From NCBI RefSeq assembly GCF_003144095.1, contig NZ_NSKH01000003.1:196086-260085 (forward strand): a DNA stretch of 64,000 bases, read 5' to 3'. Positions 7,012 to 15,570 of this stretch are shown piece after piece (the stretch's first letter is position 1; the number at the start of each line of letters is the position of its first letter). The stretch comes from Streptomyces sp. ICBB 8177 (GTDB taxonomy: Bacteria > Actinomycetota > Actinomycetes > Streptomycetales > Streptomycetaceae). Below the pieces are notes generated by a model that worked only from the letters and a program-made list of their open reading frames with translations, was not told the origin of the DNA and made no database searches. The position numbers and the translations under genes were made by a program.

Positions 7012-8471
7012 GCGACGAGTTCGGCACCAACGACTACCCGGCCGAGGGCACCGACGAGCACCGGGCCGGCGACCGCGCGACCGGCCACGGCGGCGGTCCC
7101 GGTGGGGGCGAGGGCGCCCGCGCGGACGCCTTCGGTGCCGGGGACGGCGTGTGGTACCCGCTTCCGGCCGGTGGCGAGTTCGACGGCGAGGCGACGATGC
7201 ACGTCTCGTTCGCCGGTCAGCTCCCGGACGTCGTCGCCCTGCGCGCGGGCGCCGACCCGCTCGCCGCGCCCGGCCACGGCTACGTGCCGCAGGAACACCA
7301 GCCGCAGGCGCCGCAGGAGACGACCGGGCAGTGGGCGGTGCCGATAGAGGCCGTCGCGGTCGAGCCGGGGCAGGGTCCCGCGGCGGTGCCCTCGGTCCCC
7401 GCGCCCGCCGCCGATCCGTCCGCCACCCAGCAGTGGTCGGTCCCGTTCGCGGCCGACGACCCGGCGGAGGAGTCCGGGGAGTACTCGCTCGGCGCCCTGA
7501 TCGAACGCCGCCAGGGCGCCCCGCAGCCCCCGTACGCACCCGAGCAGCCGCATCCGTACGCGCCGGAGCCCGACCCGCTCGCGCAGACGCCGCCGTACGA
7601 GCCCGTTACGCACGAGCCCCCGGTCCACGAGCCGGCGCGGCACGGCCAGGACGGCTACGAGGCCGTGACCCCGGCCGCCGTGGACCCCGTGGGCGAGCAC
7701 GCCCCCGCACCCGTCGAGCACGCTCCCGTACCGGCGGAGGAAGCCGCCGCGCCGCAGGCCGCCCAGCTCCCGGAGCACCCCGGCGCCCCCGAGGACGCGG
7801 GCGTGCCCGGCCTCTCCGCGCAGGCCTCCGCTCCCGACACCGCCTCCGCCGCTCCCGACGCTCTCGTCGGCGAAGGCGACCCGCACACCGAACACCCCCT
7901 CGCCTCCTACGTGTTGCGTGTCAACGGCGCCGACCGCCCGGTCACCGACGCGTGGCTCGGGGAGTCCCTGCTGTACGTGCTGCGCGAGCGGCTCGGGCTC
8001 GCCGGGGCCAAGGACGGCTGCGAGCAGGGCGAGTGCGGTGCCTGCTCGGTGCAGGTCGACGGGCGTCTCGTGGCGTCCTGCCTGATGCCCGCGGCGACCG
8101 CCGCCGGCTGCGAGGTGCGCACCGTCGAGGGGCTGGCGCAGGACGGCAGGCCGTCCGACGTGCAGCGGGCGCTGGCCGAGTGCGGCGCGGTGCAGTGCGG
8201 CTTCTGCGTGCCGGGCATGGCGATGACGGTGCACGACCTGCTGGCCGGCAACCACCACCCGACCGAGCTGGAGACCCGCCAGGCGCTGTGCGGCAACCTG
8301 TGCCGCTGCTCGGGCTACCAGGGCGTGCTGGCCGCGGTGCGCCAGGTGGTCGCCGAGCGGGAGGCCGCCGCGGAGGCGGGCGAGGAGGGGGAGCCGGGAC
8401 AGGACGGCCTGGCCCGCATCCCGCACCAGGCCACCGGCGAGCAGAGCCAGGGTGGCGGAGCGTCAGGGTGA
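7008..8471 (+). CDS. [2Fe-2S] subunit with long low-complexity N-terminal extension
   Basis: The 487-residue product is three times the usual length of this small subunit. The C-terminal third (about 300-455) is the normal two-cluster protein: plant-ferredoxin cysteines C338, C343, C346 and C358, then C397/C400 (CGFC) and C432/C434 (CRC) of the helical cluster domain. Residues 1-300 are rich in Pro, Ala, Glu and Gly without recognisable domains, with repeated YAPE/HEP-like segments, so are probably disordered. A C-terminal Gly/Gln/Glu tail follows. The extension is truly in frame, starting from the coupled GTG. Electron transfer between Mo and FAD subunits is the assigned role. Confidence 0.88.
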   Translation: MSDEFGTNDYPAEGTDEHRAGDRATGHGGGPGGGEGARADAFGAGDGVWYPLPAGGEFDGEATMHVSFAGQLPDVVALRAGADPLAAPGHGYVPQEHQPQAPQETTGQWAVPIEAVAVEPGQGPAAVPSVPAPAADPSATQQWSVPFAADDPAEESGEYSLGALIERRQGAPQPPYAPEQPHPYAPEPDPLAQTPPYEPVTHEPPVHEPARHGQDGYEAVTPAAVDPVGEHAPAPVEHAPVPAEEAAAPQAAQLPEHPGAPEDAGVPGLSAQASAPDTASAAPDALVGEGDPHTEHPLASYVLRVNGADRPVTDAWLGESLLYVLRERLGLAGAKDGCEQGECGACSVQVDGRLVASCLMPAATAAGCEVRTVEGLAQDGRPSDVQRALAECGAVQCGFCVPGMAMTVHDLLAGNHHPTELETRQALCGNLCRCSGYQGVLAAVRQVVAEREAAAEAGEEGEPGQDGLARIPHQATGEQSQGGGASG

Positions 8472-8526
8472 CCGCCGTGACCGACGAGACCACCGTGACC
8501 ACCGACCGGATCGGAGACAAGGCCGG

Positions 8527-10860
8527 ATGACTGGACCCGACGCGGTGACCGCGACGCCCGCTGCGGTCGCGTCCGGAACCCCGGCGGCCGGCGGGGACGA
8601 GGAGCGCCCGCGCGGCCTCGGCGCGTCCGTCCCGCCCGCCGACGCGGAGGCGAAGGCCAGGGGCGTCTTCCCGTACGCCGCCGACCTGTGGGCCGAGGGC
8701 CTGCTGTGGGCCGCCGTCCTGCGCTCCCCGCACGCGTCCGCGCGCATCGTCTCCCTCGACACCTCGGCCGCCGCCGCCATGCCGGGCGTCCGCGCGGTCG
8801 TCACCCACGCCGACGTGCCCGGCGCCGCCACGCACGGCCGCCGGGTCGCCGACCGCCCGGTCTTCGCGCACGACGTCGTACGCCACCACGGCGAGCCGAT
8901 CGCCGCCGTCGCCGCCGACCACCCGGACACCGCCCGCCTGGCCGCCGCCGCGATCGTGGTCGAGTACGAGGTGCTGGAGCCGGTCACCGACCCGGAGACG
9001 GCGTTCGAGGCGCCCCCGCTCCATCCCGACGGCAACCTGATCCGCCACATCCCGCTGCGCTGCGGCGACCCCGAGGCGGTCGGCGAGGTGATCGTCGAGG
9101 GCCTGTACCGGGTCGGCCGCCAGGACCCGGCCCCGGTCGGCGCCGAGGCCGGGCTCGCCGTGCCGCGCCCGGACGGCGGCGTCGAGCTGTACCTGGCCTC
9201 GACCGACCCGCACTCCGACCGCGACCTGGCCGCCGCCTGCTTCGGCCTGGAGCCGGATCGGGTCAAGGTCGTGGTCACCGGCGTGCCCGGTGCCATGGCG
9301 GACCGCGAGGATCCCGGCTTCCCGCTGCCGCTCGGCCTGCTGGCGCTGCGCACCGGCTGCCCGGTGAAGCTGGTGGCGACCCGCGAGGAGTCCTTCCTCG
9401 GCCACGCCCACCGCCACCCGGCGCTGCTGCGCTACCGCCACCACGCGGACGCCGAGGGCAAGCTCGTCAAGGTCGAGGCGCAGCTGCTGCTGGACGCCGG
9501 CGCCTACGCGGACGCCTCCTCCGACGCGCTGGCCGCCGCGGTCGCCTTCGCCGCCGGGCCCTACGTCGTGCCCAACGTCTTCGTCGAGGGCTGGGCGGTG
9601 CGCACCAACAACCCGCCCTCCGGCCACGTGCGCGGCGAGGGCGCGATGCAGGTGTGCGCCGCGTACGAGGGCCAGATGGACAAGCTCGCCGCCCGCCTCG
9701 GCCTCGACCCGGCCGAGATCCGCATGCGCAACGTGATGTCCACCGGCGATCTGCTGCCGACCGGGCAGGCGGTGACCTGCCCGGCTCCGGTCGCCGAGCT
9801 GCTGACCGCGGTGCGCGACGCCCAGCTGCCGCCGCTGCCGGACGCCGAGGACGAGACGGAGTGGCTGCTGCCGGGCGGTCCCGAGGGCGCGGGCGAGCCG
9901 GGCGCGGTGCGGCGCGGCGTGGGCTACGGCGTCGGCATGGTGCACATGCTCGGCGCCGAGGGCCACGACGAGGTGTCCACCGCCACCGTGAAGGTCGCCG
10001 ACGGCGAGGCCACGGTGATCTGCGCGGCCGTCGAGACCGGGCAGGGCTTCGCCACGCTGGCCCGGCAGATCGTGCAGGAGGTGCTGGGCGTCGAGCGGGT
10101 CTCGGTGGTGGCCGCCGACACCGACCAGCCGCCCGCCGGACCCTCCGCCCGCGGACGGCACACCTGGGTGTCGGGCGGTGCGGTGGAACGCGCCGCGAAG
10201 ATGGTCCGCACCCAGCTGCTGCAACCGCTGGCGGCCAAGTTCGGGATGTCGGTGGAACTGCTGGCCATCGCGGACGGCAAGATCACCTCGTACGACGGTG
10301 TGCTGAGCACCACGGTCGCCGAGGCACTGGAGGGCAAGGAGCTGTGGGCGACCGCGCAGTGCCGCCCGCACCCCACCGAGCGCCTGGACGAGACCGGCCG
10401 CGGCGACGCCTTCGTCGGCCTGGCCTTCGCCGCCGTGCGCGCGGTGGTGGACGTCGACATCGAGCTGGGCACGGTCCGGGTGGTCGAGATGGCGGTCGCC
10501 CAGGACGTGGGCCGGGCGCTCAACCCGCGGCAGGTCGCCGCGCGCATCGAGGCCGGGGTCACCCAGGGCGTCGGCATGGCCCTCATGGAGGACCTGCGGG
10601 CACCGCGCGGGGTGATCAAGCGCCCGACGCTGACCGGCTACCCGCTGCCGACCGCGCTGGACGCGCCGGCCGTGCGCATCGTGAAGCTGGTCGAGGAACG
10701 GGACGTGGTGGCGCCCTTCGGGGCCAAGGCGGTCAGCGCGGTCCCGGTGGTGGCCTCCCCGGCCGCGGTGGCCTCGGCGGTGCGGGCCGCCACCGGGCGC
10801 CCGGTGGGCAGGCTGCCGATCCGTCCGCAGGCGGCGGTGGCGAAGCCGGCGGGGGCGTAG
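8527..10860 (+). CDS. Molybdopterin-binding subunit, xanthine dehydrogenase family (catalytic Glu not conserved)
   Basis: This 777-residue protein has the aldehyde-oxidase/xanthine-dehydrogenase a/b hammerhead domain (about 45-160) and the molybdopterin-binding domain. Recognisable blocks include NPPSGHVRGEGAMQ and VETGQGF. Two hallmarks are missing. The glycine-rich GGGFG loop is replaced by GVPGAMADRED, and the usual GVGE motif carrying the catalytic glutamate reads AVSA (735-738), placing Ala at the Glu position. A different chemistry, different substrate or a non-catalytic role is therefore possible. The ATG at 8527 follows a GGAG at good spacing, 55 bp after the Fe-S gene. No maturation (XdhC-like) gene is nearby. 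Confidence 0.85.
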   Translation: MTGPDAVTATPAAVASGTPAAGGDEERPRGLGASVPPADAEAKARGVFPYAADLWAEGLLWAAVLRSPHASARIVSLDTSAAAAMPGVRAVVTHADVPGAATHGRRVADRPVFAHDVVRHHGEPIAAVAADHPDTARLAAAAIVVEYEVLEPVTDPETAFEAPPLHPDGNLIRHIPLRCGDPEAVGEVIVEGLYRVGRQDPAPVGAEAGLAVPRPDGGVELYLASTDPHSDRDLAAACFGLEPDRVKVVVTGVPGAMADREDPGFPLPLGLLALRTGCPVKLVATREESFLGHAHRHPALLRYRHHADAEGKLVKVEAQLLLDAGAYADASSDALAAAVAFAAGPYVVPNVFVEGWAVRTNNPPSGHVRGEGAMQVCAAYEGQMDKLAARLGLDPAEIRMRNVMSTGDLLPTGQAVTCPAPVAELLTAVRDAQLPPLPDAEDETEWLLPGGPEGAGEPGAVRRGVGYGVGMVHMLGAEGHDEVSTATVKVADGEATVICAAVETGQGFATLARQIVQEVLGVERVSVVAADTDQPPAGPSARGRHTWVSGGAVERAAKMVRTQLLQPLAAKFGMSVELLAIADGKITSYDGVLSTTVAEALEGKELWATAQCRPHPTERLDETGRGDAFVGLAFAAVRAVVDVDIELGTVRVVEMAVAQDVGRALNPRQVAARIEAGVTQGVGMALMEDLRAPRGVIKRPTLTGYPLPTALDAPAVRIVKLVEERDVVAPFGAKAVSAVPVVASPAAVASAVRAATGRPVGRLPIRPQAAVAKPAGA

Positions 10861-11259
10861 CGGGCCGCCTGCGGCGCCGCGCGTCCAGGCTCCGGCTTCC
10901 GCGTTCACTGCCCGCGGCCCTCGCCTCCTCAGCGCCCCGGCCCCACGGCCCCCGCGTGTGTCCGGGCCTGGGCCACGCCTGCCCAGCGCCCGGGACCGCC
11001 CCCGCCTGAACACCTCGGCGCCCGCGCCTCCGCAGGGCACCCCCCGTGCTCCGTGGTCCGGCACCCCCCATTCCACGGAATCCGAGGCCTCGACGCGCGT
11101 CGAGGCCTCATTCGTGTCCGATTCGTGGCAGCTCGCTCCGAAAACCGTAGCGATGACGCGTCCAGATCCGTGCCCGTCCGGCGACGCAGAGTGATAATCA
11201 GACCCGCCTCGTGTGACCCTCCGCATAGGGCGTGGATCACTTACGAAGATGTGTAGTGG
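10861..11259. other. Long intergenic region after the molybdoenzyme operon
   Basis: No convincing gene is present in these 400 bp. It contains the palindrome at 11084-11109, probably the operon terminator, and from about 11150 a less GC-rich stretch that should hold the promoter of the downstream secreted transglycosylase. TATAAA near 11263 is a possible -10 element. Confidence 0.45.
11084..11109 (+). terminator. 26-bp perfect palindrome, probable terminator
   Basis: The 13-bp half GAGGCCTCGACGC is followed directly by its exact reverse complement. As RNA it would fold into a hairpin with a small loop. No T run follows. It lies 224 bp after the molybdenum-subunit stop, which is rather far, so a binding site is an alternative. 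Confidence 0.5.
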
Positions 11260-11502
11260 GGTTATAAAGACCGGGTGAACGGGCGTACAAAGCCTCGGGC
11301 GCGCTATTTCGCGCCCCGCCGTTACGGAGATTCAACGAAGACCGGTAGTACGTCACACCTTTGCCACGCGATTTTCCGGTCGCTAACAATTACCGAGCCG
11401 CAGGGCGCCGCGTATCTGACACGCGGCGCTTTTTGCCGGACGGGCGACTGCGACTCGCCCTGCCGACGACTGCGACTCCGACCGGAAGAGGACAACCACC
11501 CC
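11260..11502 (+). promoter_or_regulatory. Structured 5' leader with internal terminator (candidate riboswitch or attenuator)
   Basis: Four foldable elements precede the transglycosylase gene. A 7-bp hairpin is at 11297-11316. A helix pairs GACCGG (11340-11345) with CCGGTC (11376-11381). A terminator hairpin with five Ts is at 11405-11434. A 6-bp hairpin is at 11442-11460. ACGCG at 11366-11370, inside the second element's loop, can pair with CGCGT (11409-11413) of the terminator's 5' arm, a possible antiterminator. A terminator some 70 nt before a start codon suggests conditional readthrough. The ligand is unknown. It lacks the conserved blocks I know for the c-di-AMP (ydaO) riboswitch. Confidence 0.5.
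11405..11434 (+). terminator. Intrinsic terminator inside the transglycosylase leader
   Basis: The arms 11405-11413 and 11421-11429 form a perfect 9-bp GC stem with a 7-nt loop, followed by five Ts (11430-11434). This is a textbook intrinsic terminator on the plus strand, positioned before rather than after a gene. Confidence 0.75.
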
Positions 11503-12291
11503 ATGCCCATTCCCGCCGCTTTCAACCGCCTGACCCGGACTTACCAGAACTCCACCGCGCGCATGACCCGGAAGCAGAAGCTCTCCGCGGCCGGTGTGGC
11601 CGTCGCCGGAGCCTCCGTCCTGGCCTTCACGGTCGTACCGGCGTCGGCTCACGCAGCCAACCCGAGCAACCCCGTGATGGGTGTCGCGATGGCGTGGAAC
11701 GGGTCGGGTCACACCGGCGACGGCAAGCACATCCAGCCCAGCGTCGCGGACGGCCTCGCCGTCACCGGCAAGCAGACCGGCAACAACGACCTCCCGAAGT
11801 CCCAGGCCGCCCAGAAGAAGGCCGACGACGCCAAGGCCGCCGCGGACAAGGCTGCCCGGGACAAGGCCGCCAAGGCCGCCAAGGACGAGGCCGCCAAGGA
11901 GCGCAAGGCCGACAAGCCGGCCGCCAACCGCTCCGAGCAGCGCAAGCCCGTCGCGGCCGCCCCGAGTTACGCGAACAACCTCAACGGCTGGATCAACCAC
12001 GCGCTGGCGATCATGCACCAGCACAACATCCCCGGCACGTACGAGGGCATTCACCGCAACGTCATGCGGGAGTCCAGCGGTAACCCGAACGCGATCAACG
12101 ACTGGGACATCAACGCGAAGAACGGCATTCCCTCCAAGGGCCTTCTCCAGGTGATCCAGCCCACGTTCGACGAGTACCACGTCTCCGGCACCGCGAACAA
12201 CCTGTACGACCCGGTGGCGAACATCGTGGCCGCGTGCAATTACGCCGCCCACCGCTACGGTTCCATCGACAACGTGAACTCGGCGTACTGA
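11503..12291 (+). CDS. Secreted lytic transglycosylase (SLT domain)
   Basis: This 262-residue protein is predicted to be exported and to cleave peptidoglycan glycan strands. A Sec signal peptide spans about residues 20-52 (basic start, hydrophobic core, ASAHAA cleavage region). An Ala/Lys-rich, probably extended linker occupies 99-150. The C-terminal 105 residues are the lysozyme-like fold, with catalytic E190 in MRESSGNPNA and the block SKGLLQVIQPTF. The ATG at 11503 follows GGAAGAGG; a second in-frame ATG at residue 21 is an alternative. The leader with an internal terminator suggests regulated expression, as expected for a wall hydrolase. It is monocistronic, ending at a strong hairpin. 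Confidence 0.9.
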   Translation: MPIPAAFNRLTRTYQNSTARMTRKQKLSAAGVAVAGASVLAFTVVPASAHAANPSNPVMGVAMAWNGSGHTGDGKHIQPSVADGLAVTGKQTGNNDLPKSQAAQKKADDAKAAADKAARDKAAKAAKDEAAKERKADKPAANRSEQRKPVAAAPSYANNLNGWINHALAIMHQHNIPGTYEGIHRNVMRESSGNPNAINDWDINAKNGIPSKGLLQVIQPTFDEYHVSGTANNLYDPVANIVAACNYAAHRYGSIDNVNSAY

Positions 12292-12338
12292 TCGAATTCA
12301 CGCGCGCCGATTCACCGGCGCCGACCGGCACTGCCGAC

Positions 12339-12380
12339 GGCCGGGGCCCGCAATCCGTAAAGGGATTGCGGGCCCCGGCC
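12339..12380 (+). terminator. Bidirectional terminator between transglycosylase gene and tRNA-Cys
   Basis: The arms 12339-12356 and 12363-12380 form a perfect 18-bp stem with a 6-nt loop. It lies between the convergent transglycosylase and tRNA-Cys genes and probably ends both transcripts. Confidence 0.85.
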
Positions 12381-12405
12381 GTTGACGCGTTCGGCACTTC
12401 GTCGG

Positions 12406-12477
12406 AGGCCGTGGCGGGAATTGAACCCGCGTAACTCGCTTTGCAGGCGAGCCCCTCAACCACTCGGGCACACGGCC
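12406..12477 (-). tRNA. tRNA-Cys (anticodon GCA)
   Basis: Read on the minus strand, this 72-nt segment folds as a cloverleaf. The acceptor stem pairs GGCCGTG with CACGGCC, the anticodon stem pairs CTCGC with GCGAG around the loop CTGCAAA (anticodon GCA), and the T arm is GCGGG-TTCAATT-CCCGC. The unpaired discriminator base is U, the identity base of bacterial tRNA-Cys. CCA is not encoded. Confidence 0.95.
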
Positions 12478-12732
12478 GTGTTGGCACCGCACGTACGACG
12501 CCCGCTTCGGGCGCCTTCGCGGCGCTTCTTCGCACTTCATCGGTAGTCCTCCGGATTGCCCCGGGTTTCTCCGACGTCTCAGACGATAGGCCCCGGCTCC
12601 CGGGCGGGGTCAACGGCCGCGCGGGGAAAGCAACGTGACCGCCATACCGCGTTCACGTTCGGGCGGGGCGGTCCCGGGCCGGTAGGCTGTCACGGTTTTC
12701 GTACCTAACCGACGAGAGACGGACCGGAGACC

Positions 12733-14514
12733 GTGACCACGACCGCCTCCCACCACCTCTCGCCCGCCTTCCCCGGCCGCGCCCCCTGGGGTACCGCGGG
12801 CAAACTGCGTGCCTGGCAGCAGGCCGCGCTCGACCGCTACATCGCCGAGCAGCCGCGCGACTTCCTCGCGGTGGCGACGCCGGGGGCCGGCAAGACCACG
12901 TTCGCGCTGACCCTCGCCTCGTACCTGCTGCACAACCACGTCGTCCAGCAGGTCACCGTGGTCGCGCCGACCGAGCACCTGAAGAAGCAGTGGGCCGAGG
13001 CGGCGGCCAGGATAGGGATCAAGCTCGACCCGGACTACAGCGCCGGCCCGGTCTCGAAGGAGTACCACGGCGTCGCCGTCACCTACGCGGGCGTCGGCGT
13101 GCGGCCGATGCTGCACCGCAACCGCTGCGAGCAGCGCAAGACCCTCGTCATCCTCGACGAGATCCACCACGCCGGTGACACCAAGTCGTGGGGCGAGGCG
13201 TGCTTCGAGGCGTTCGAGCCCGCGGCCCGGCGGCTCGCGCTGACCGGCACACCGTTCCGCTCCGACACCAACCCGATCCCCTTCGTCGCCTACGTCGAGG
13301 GCTCCGACGGCATCCGCCGCTCGTCAGCCGACTACACCTACGGCTACGGCAACGCGCTCGCGGACGGCGTGGTGCGGCCGGTCATCTTCCTCTCCTACAG
13401 CGGCAACATGCGCTGGCGCACCAAGGCGGGCGACGAGATCGCCGCGCGGCTCGGCGAGCCGATGACCAAGGACGCCATCGGCCAGGCCTGGCGCACCGCG
13501 CTGTCACCGACCGGCGAGTGGATCCCCAACGTGCTGCGCGCCGCCGACCAGCGGCTGACCGAGGTGCGCAAGTCCATCCCCGACGCGGGCGGCCTGGTCA
13601 TCGCCTCCGACCAGGACTCGGCGCGCGCGTACGCGAAGCTGATCCGGGAGATCACCGGCACCAGGGCGACCGTGGTGCTGTCCGACGACGCGGGCGCCTC
13701 CAAGCGCATCGACGAGTTCAGCGGCAGCGAGGACCGCTGGATGGTCGCGGTCCGCATGGTCTCGGAAGGCGTCGACGTGCCGCGGCTTGCGGTCGGGGTG
13801 TACGCCACGACGATCTCCACCCCGCTGTTCTTCGCACAGGCGGTGGGCCGCTTCGTACGCTCCAGGCGGCGCGGCGAGACCGCCTCGGTCTTCCTGCCCA
13901 CGATCCCGATGCTGCTGGGCTTCGCGGGCGAGATGGAGGCCGAGCGCGACCACGTGCTCGACAAGCCGAGGAAGGACGGCGGCGAGGAGGACCCGTACGC
14001 TGAGGAGGACAAGCTCCTCGCCGAGGCGGACAAGCAGCAGGACGAGGCGACCGAGGACCAACTGCCGTTCGAGGCGCTGGAGTCCGACGCGGTCTTCGAC
14101 CGGGTGCTCTACGACGGCGCCGAGTTCGGCATGCAGGCCCACCCCGGCAGCGAGGAGGAGCAGGACTACCTGGGCATCCCCGGCCTGCTGGAGCCGGACC
14201 AGGTGCAGATGCTGCTCCAGCGGCGGCAGGCCCGTCAGATCGCGCACAGCCGCAAGAAGCCGGACGCGGAGGCCGACCTGATCGAGCTGCCCGCCGAACG
14301 GCGGCCGATCGTCACCCACAAGGAACTGCTGGAGCTGCGCAAGCGGCTCAACACGATGGTGTCCGCCTACACCCACCAGAGCGGCAAGCCGCACGGCGTC
14401 ATCCACAACGAGCTGCGCCGGGTGTGCGGCGGGCCGCCCTCGGCGGAGGCGACGGCCGGGCAGATCGAGGAGCGCATCAAGAAGGTCCAGGAGTGGGCGA
14501 CCCGGATGCGTTGA
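12733..14514 (+). CDS. DEAD/DEAH-box superfamily 2 helicase
   Basis: A 593-residue ATP-dependent helicase-like protein. It has Walker A ATPGAGKTT (48-56), Walker B DEIHH (142-146), motif III TGTPFR (171-176) and a helicase C domain with QAVGRFVRS near residue 375. The RecA-like core resembles type III restriction/XPB-like helicases, but no nuclease or methylase partner lies nearby. The region after residue 400 is acidic with a probable coiled segment, and the final 100 residues (KELLELRKRLNTMV) are helical. The GTG start follows GGAG. A -10-like TAGGCT near 12682 would give a leader of about 45 nt. The family is conserved in Streptomyces; substrate and pathway are unknown. Confidence 0.85.
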   Translation: MTTTASHHLSPAFPGRAPWGTAGKLRAWQQAALDRYIAEQPRDFLAVATPGAGKTTFALTLASYLLHNHVVQQVTVVAPTEHLKKQWAEAAARIGIKLDPDYSAGPVSKEYHGVAVTYAGVGVRPMLHRNRCEQRKTLVILDEIHHAGDTKSWGEACFEAFEPAARRLALTGTPFRSDTNPIPFVAYVEGSDGIRRSSADYTYGYGNALADGVVRPVIFLSYSGNMRWRTKAGDEIAARLGEPMTKDAIGQAWRTALSPTGEWIPNVLRAADQRLTEVRKSIPDAGGLVIASDQDSARAYAKLIREITGTRATVVLSDDAGASKRIDEFSGSEDRWMVAVRMVSEGVDVPRLAVGVYATTISTPLFFAQAVGRFVRSRRRGETASVFLPTIPMLLGFAGEMEAERDHVLDKPRKDGGEEDPYAEEDKLLAEADKQQDEATEDQLPFEALESDAVFDRVLYDGAEFGMQAHPGSEEEQDYLGIPGLLEPDQVQMLLQRRQARQIAHSRKKPDAEADLIELPAERRPIVTHKELLELRKRLNTMVSAYTHQSGKPHGVIHNELRRVCGGPPSAEATAGQIEERIKKVQEWATRMR

Positions 14515-14811
14515 ACGGGCCCGCCCGCCCTGCTCCCCCCGCGCCGCCGTCCGCGCCGCGCGACCTGCCCTGTCACCACGCTCGCGGGTGCCCTCCATGC
14601 GCCGTTAAAACGAGGGCAAAGCTCTCCGCCCGGATTGTGGACCTGCCCTTCCGCTGAGCGGTACGCCTGGTTACTGTCCCGTCACGCACGCGCCGTGGCA
14701 ACGTCGCCGCGGAGTGCGGCCGGGAAACCACGCGACCGGCGGCCTTCGCGCGCTGCCGTCCCGGGCAGCCCCCGCCGAGCACGAGCCGCCACTCACGGAT
14801 AGGGGGGCGTC
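14515..14811. other. Intergenic region between helicase and IclR genes
   Basis: No gene, RNA or strong hairpin was recognised in these 297 bp. An AT-richer patch near 14605-14640 could include the IclR promoter. A strong purine-rich ribosome site (GGATAGGGGGG) precedes the GTG at 14812. Confidence 0.4.
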
Positions 14812-15501
14812 GTGACCGCGGAGACCTCACAGACGCTGGACCGGGGCCTGAGGGTCCTCAAGCTGCTCGCCGACACCGACCACGGCCTGACCGTCACCGA
14901 ACTGGCCGGCCGCCTCGGCGTCAACCGCACCGTCGTCTACCGCCTGCTGGCCACCTTGGAGCAGCACGCCCTGGTCCGCCGCGACCTCGGCGGCCGGGCC
15001 CGGGTGGGCCTGGGCGTGCTGCGCCTGGCCCACCAGGTGCATCCGCTGCTGCGGGAGGCCGCGCTGCCCGCGCTGCGCTCGCTCGCCGAGGACGTCGGGG
15101 CGACCGCCCACCTCACCCTGGTCGACGGCAACGACGCGCTCGCGGTGGCCGTCGTCGAGCCGAGCTGGACCGACTACCACGTCGCGTACCGCACCGGCTT
15201 CCGTCATCCGCTGGAGCGCGGAGCCGCGGGCAAGGCCATTCTGCGCGCCCGCGAGCGCGCCGCCCAGCCGCTGGCCACCGTGCCCCCGCAGCCCCGCGAC
15301 GGCGACCGCCCCGCGCCGCCGCCGTACGTCCTGACCCACGGTGAACTGGAGGCGGGCGCCAGCGGGGCCGCCGCGCCGCTGTCCGGGGTGACCGGCGTCG
15401 AGGGCAGCGTCGGCGTGGTCATGCTGGCGGACGCGGTGCCCGAACGGGTCGGCGCCCGGGTCGTGGAAGCCGCCCTGGAGGTGTCGGAAGCGTTGCGATG
15501 A
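14812..15501 (+). CDS. IclR-family transcriptional regulator
   Basis: A 229-residue regulator. The N-terminal winged helix-turn-helix (about 8-70) contains LTVTELAGRLGVNRTVVYR, followed by the IclR effector-binding domain (about 80-228) with the family block HPLERGAAGKAILRA. The effector part is a little shorter than average. Such proteins usually repress or activate a neighbouring catabolic operon, but no obvious target is adjacent: the next gene is a membrane protease 69 bp downstream on the same strand. The GTG start is supported by the ribosome site. Autoregulation is likely for the family; the ligand is unknown. Confidence 0.88.
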   Translation: MTAETSQTLDRGLRVLKLLADTDHGLTVTELAGRLGVNRTVVYRLLATLEQHALVRRDLGGRARVGLGVLRLAHQVHPLLREAALPALRSLAEDVGATAHLTLVDGNDALAVAVVEPSWTDYHVAYRTGFRHPLERGAAGKAILRARERAAQPLATVPPQPRDGDRPAPPPYVLTHGELEAGASGAAAPLSGVTGVEGSVGVVMLADAVPERVGARVVEAALEVSEALR

Positions 15502-15557
15502 GGCATCGGTGACCCCCGGGGACGCGGGCGACGCGAGGGGAGGGGCGGGCGGAATGC

Positions 15558-15570
15558 TGTAATGCCCTAC
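15558..15570 (+). promoter_or_regulatory. -10 element of a leaderless promoter (Lon-like protease gene)
   Basis: TGTAAT (15558-15563) lies exactly 7 nt before the GTG at 15571. It overlaps the alternative ATG at 15562, which would therefore not be transcribed. This decided the start of the protease gene. Confidence 0.5.

Noticed and set aside
7942-11226. 1094-codon open frame on the minus strand
   Set aside because: It lies opposite the molybdoenzyme operon, is rich in Arg/Gly/His/Val without domains, and exists because high-GC coding DNA has few stops on the opposite strand.
11260-11502. c-di-AMP (ydaO-type) riboswitch
   Set aside because: The position fits, but the conserved blocks I know (GGGGTGAATC-like and CCGAACCCGTCAGCTAACC-like) are not present, so I kept it as an unassigned leader.
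12733-14514. Restriction or phage-defence helicase
   Set aside because: There is no nuclease, methylase or other defence gene nearby, and the gene looks like conserved chromosomal backbone.
15562-15570. ATG start of the Lon-like protease at 15562
   Set aside because: It overlaps the probable -10 hexamer; the GTG nine bases later has the leaderless spacing used by neighbouring genes.
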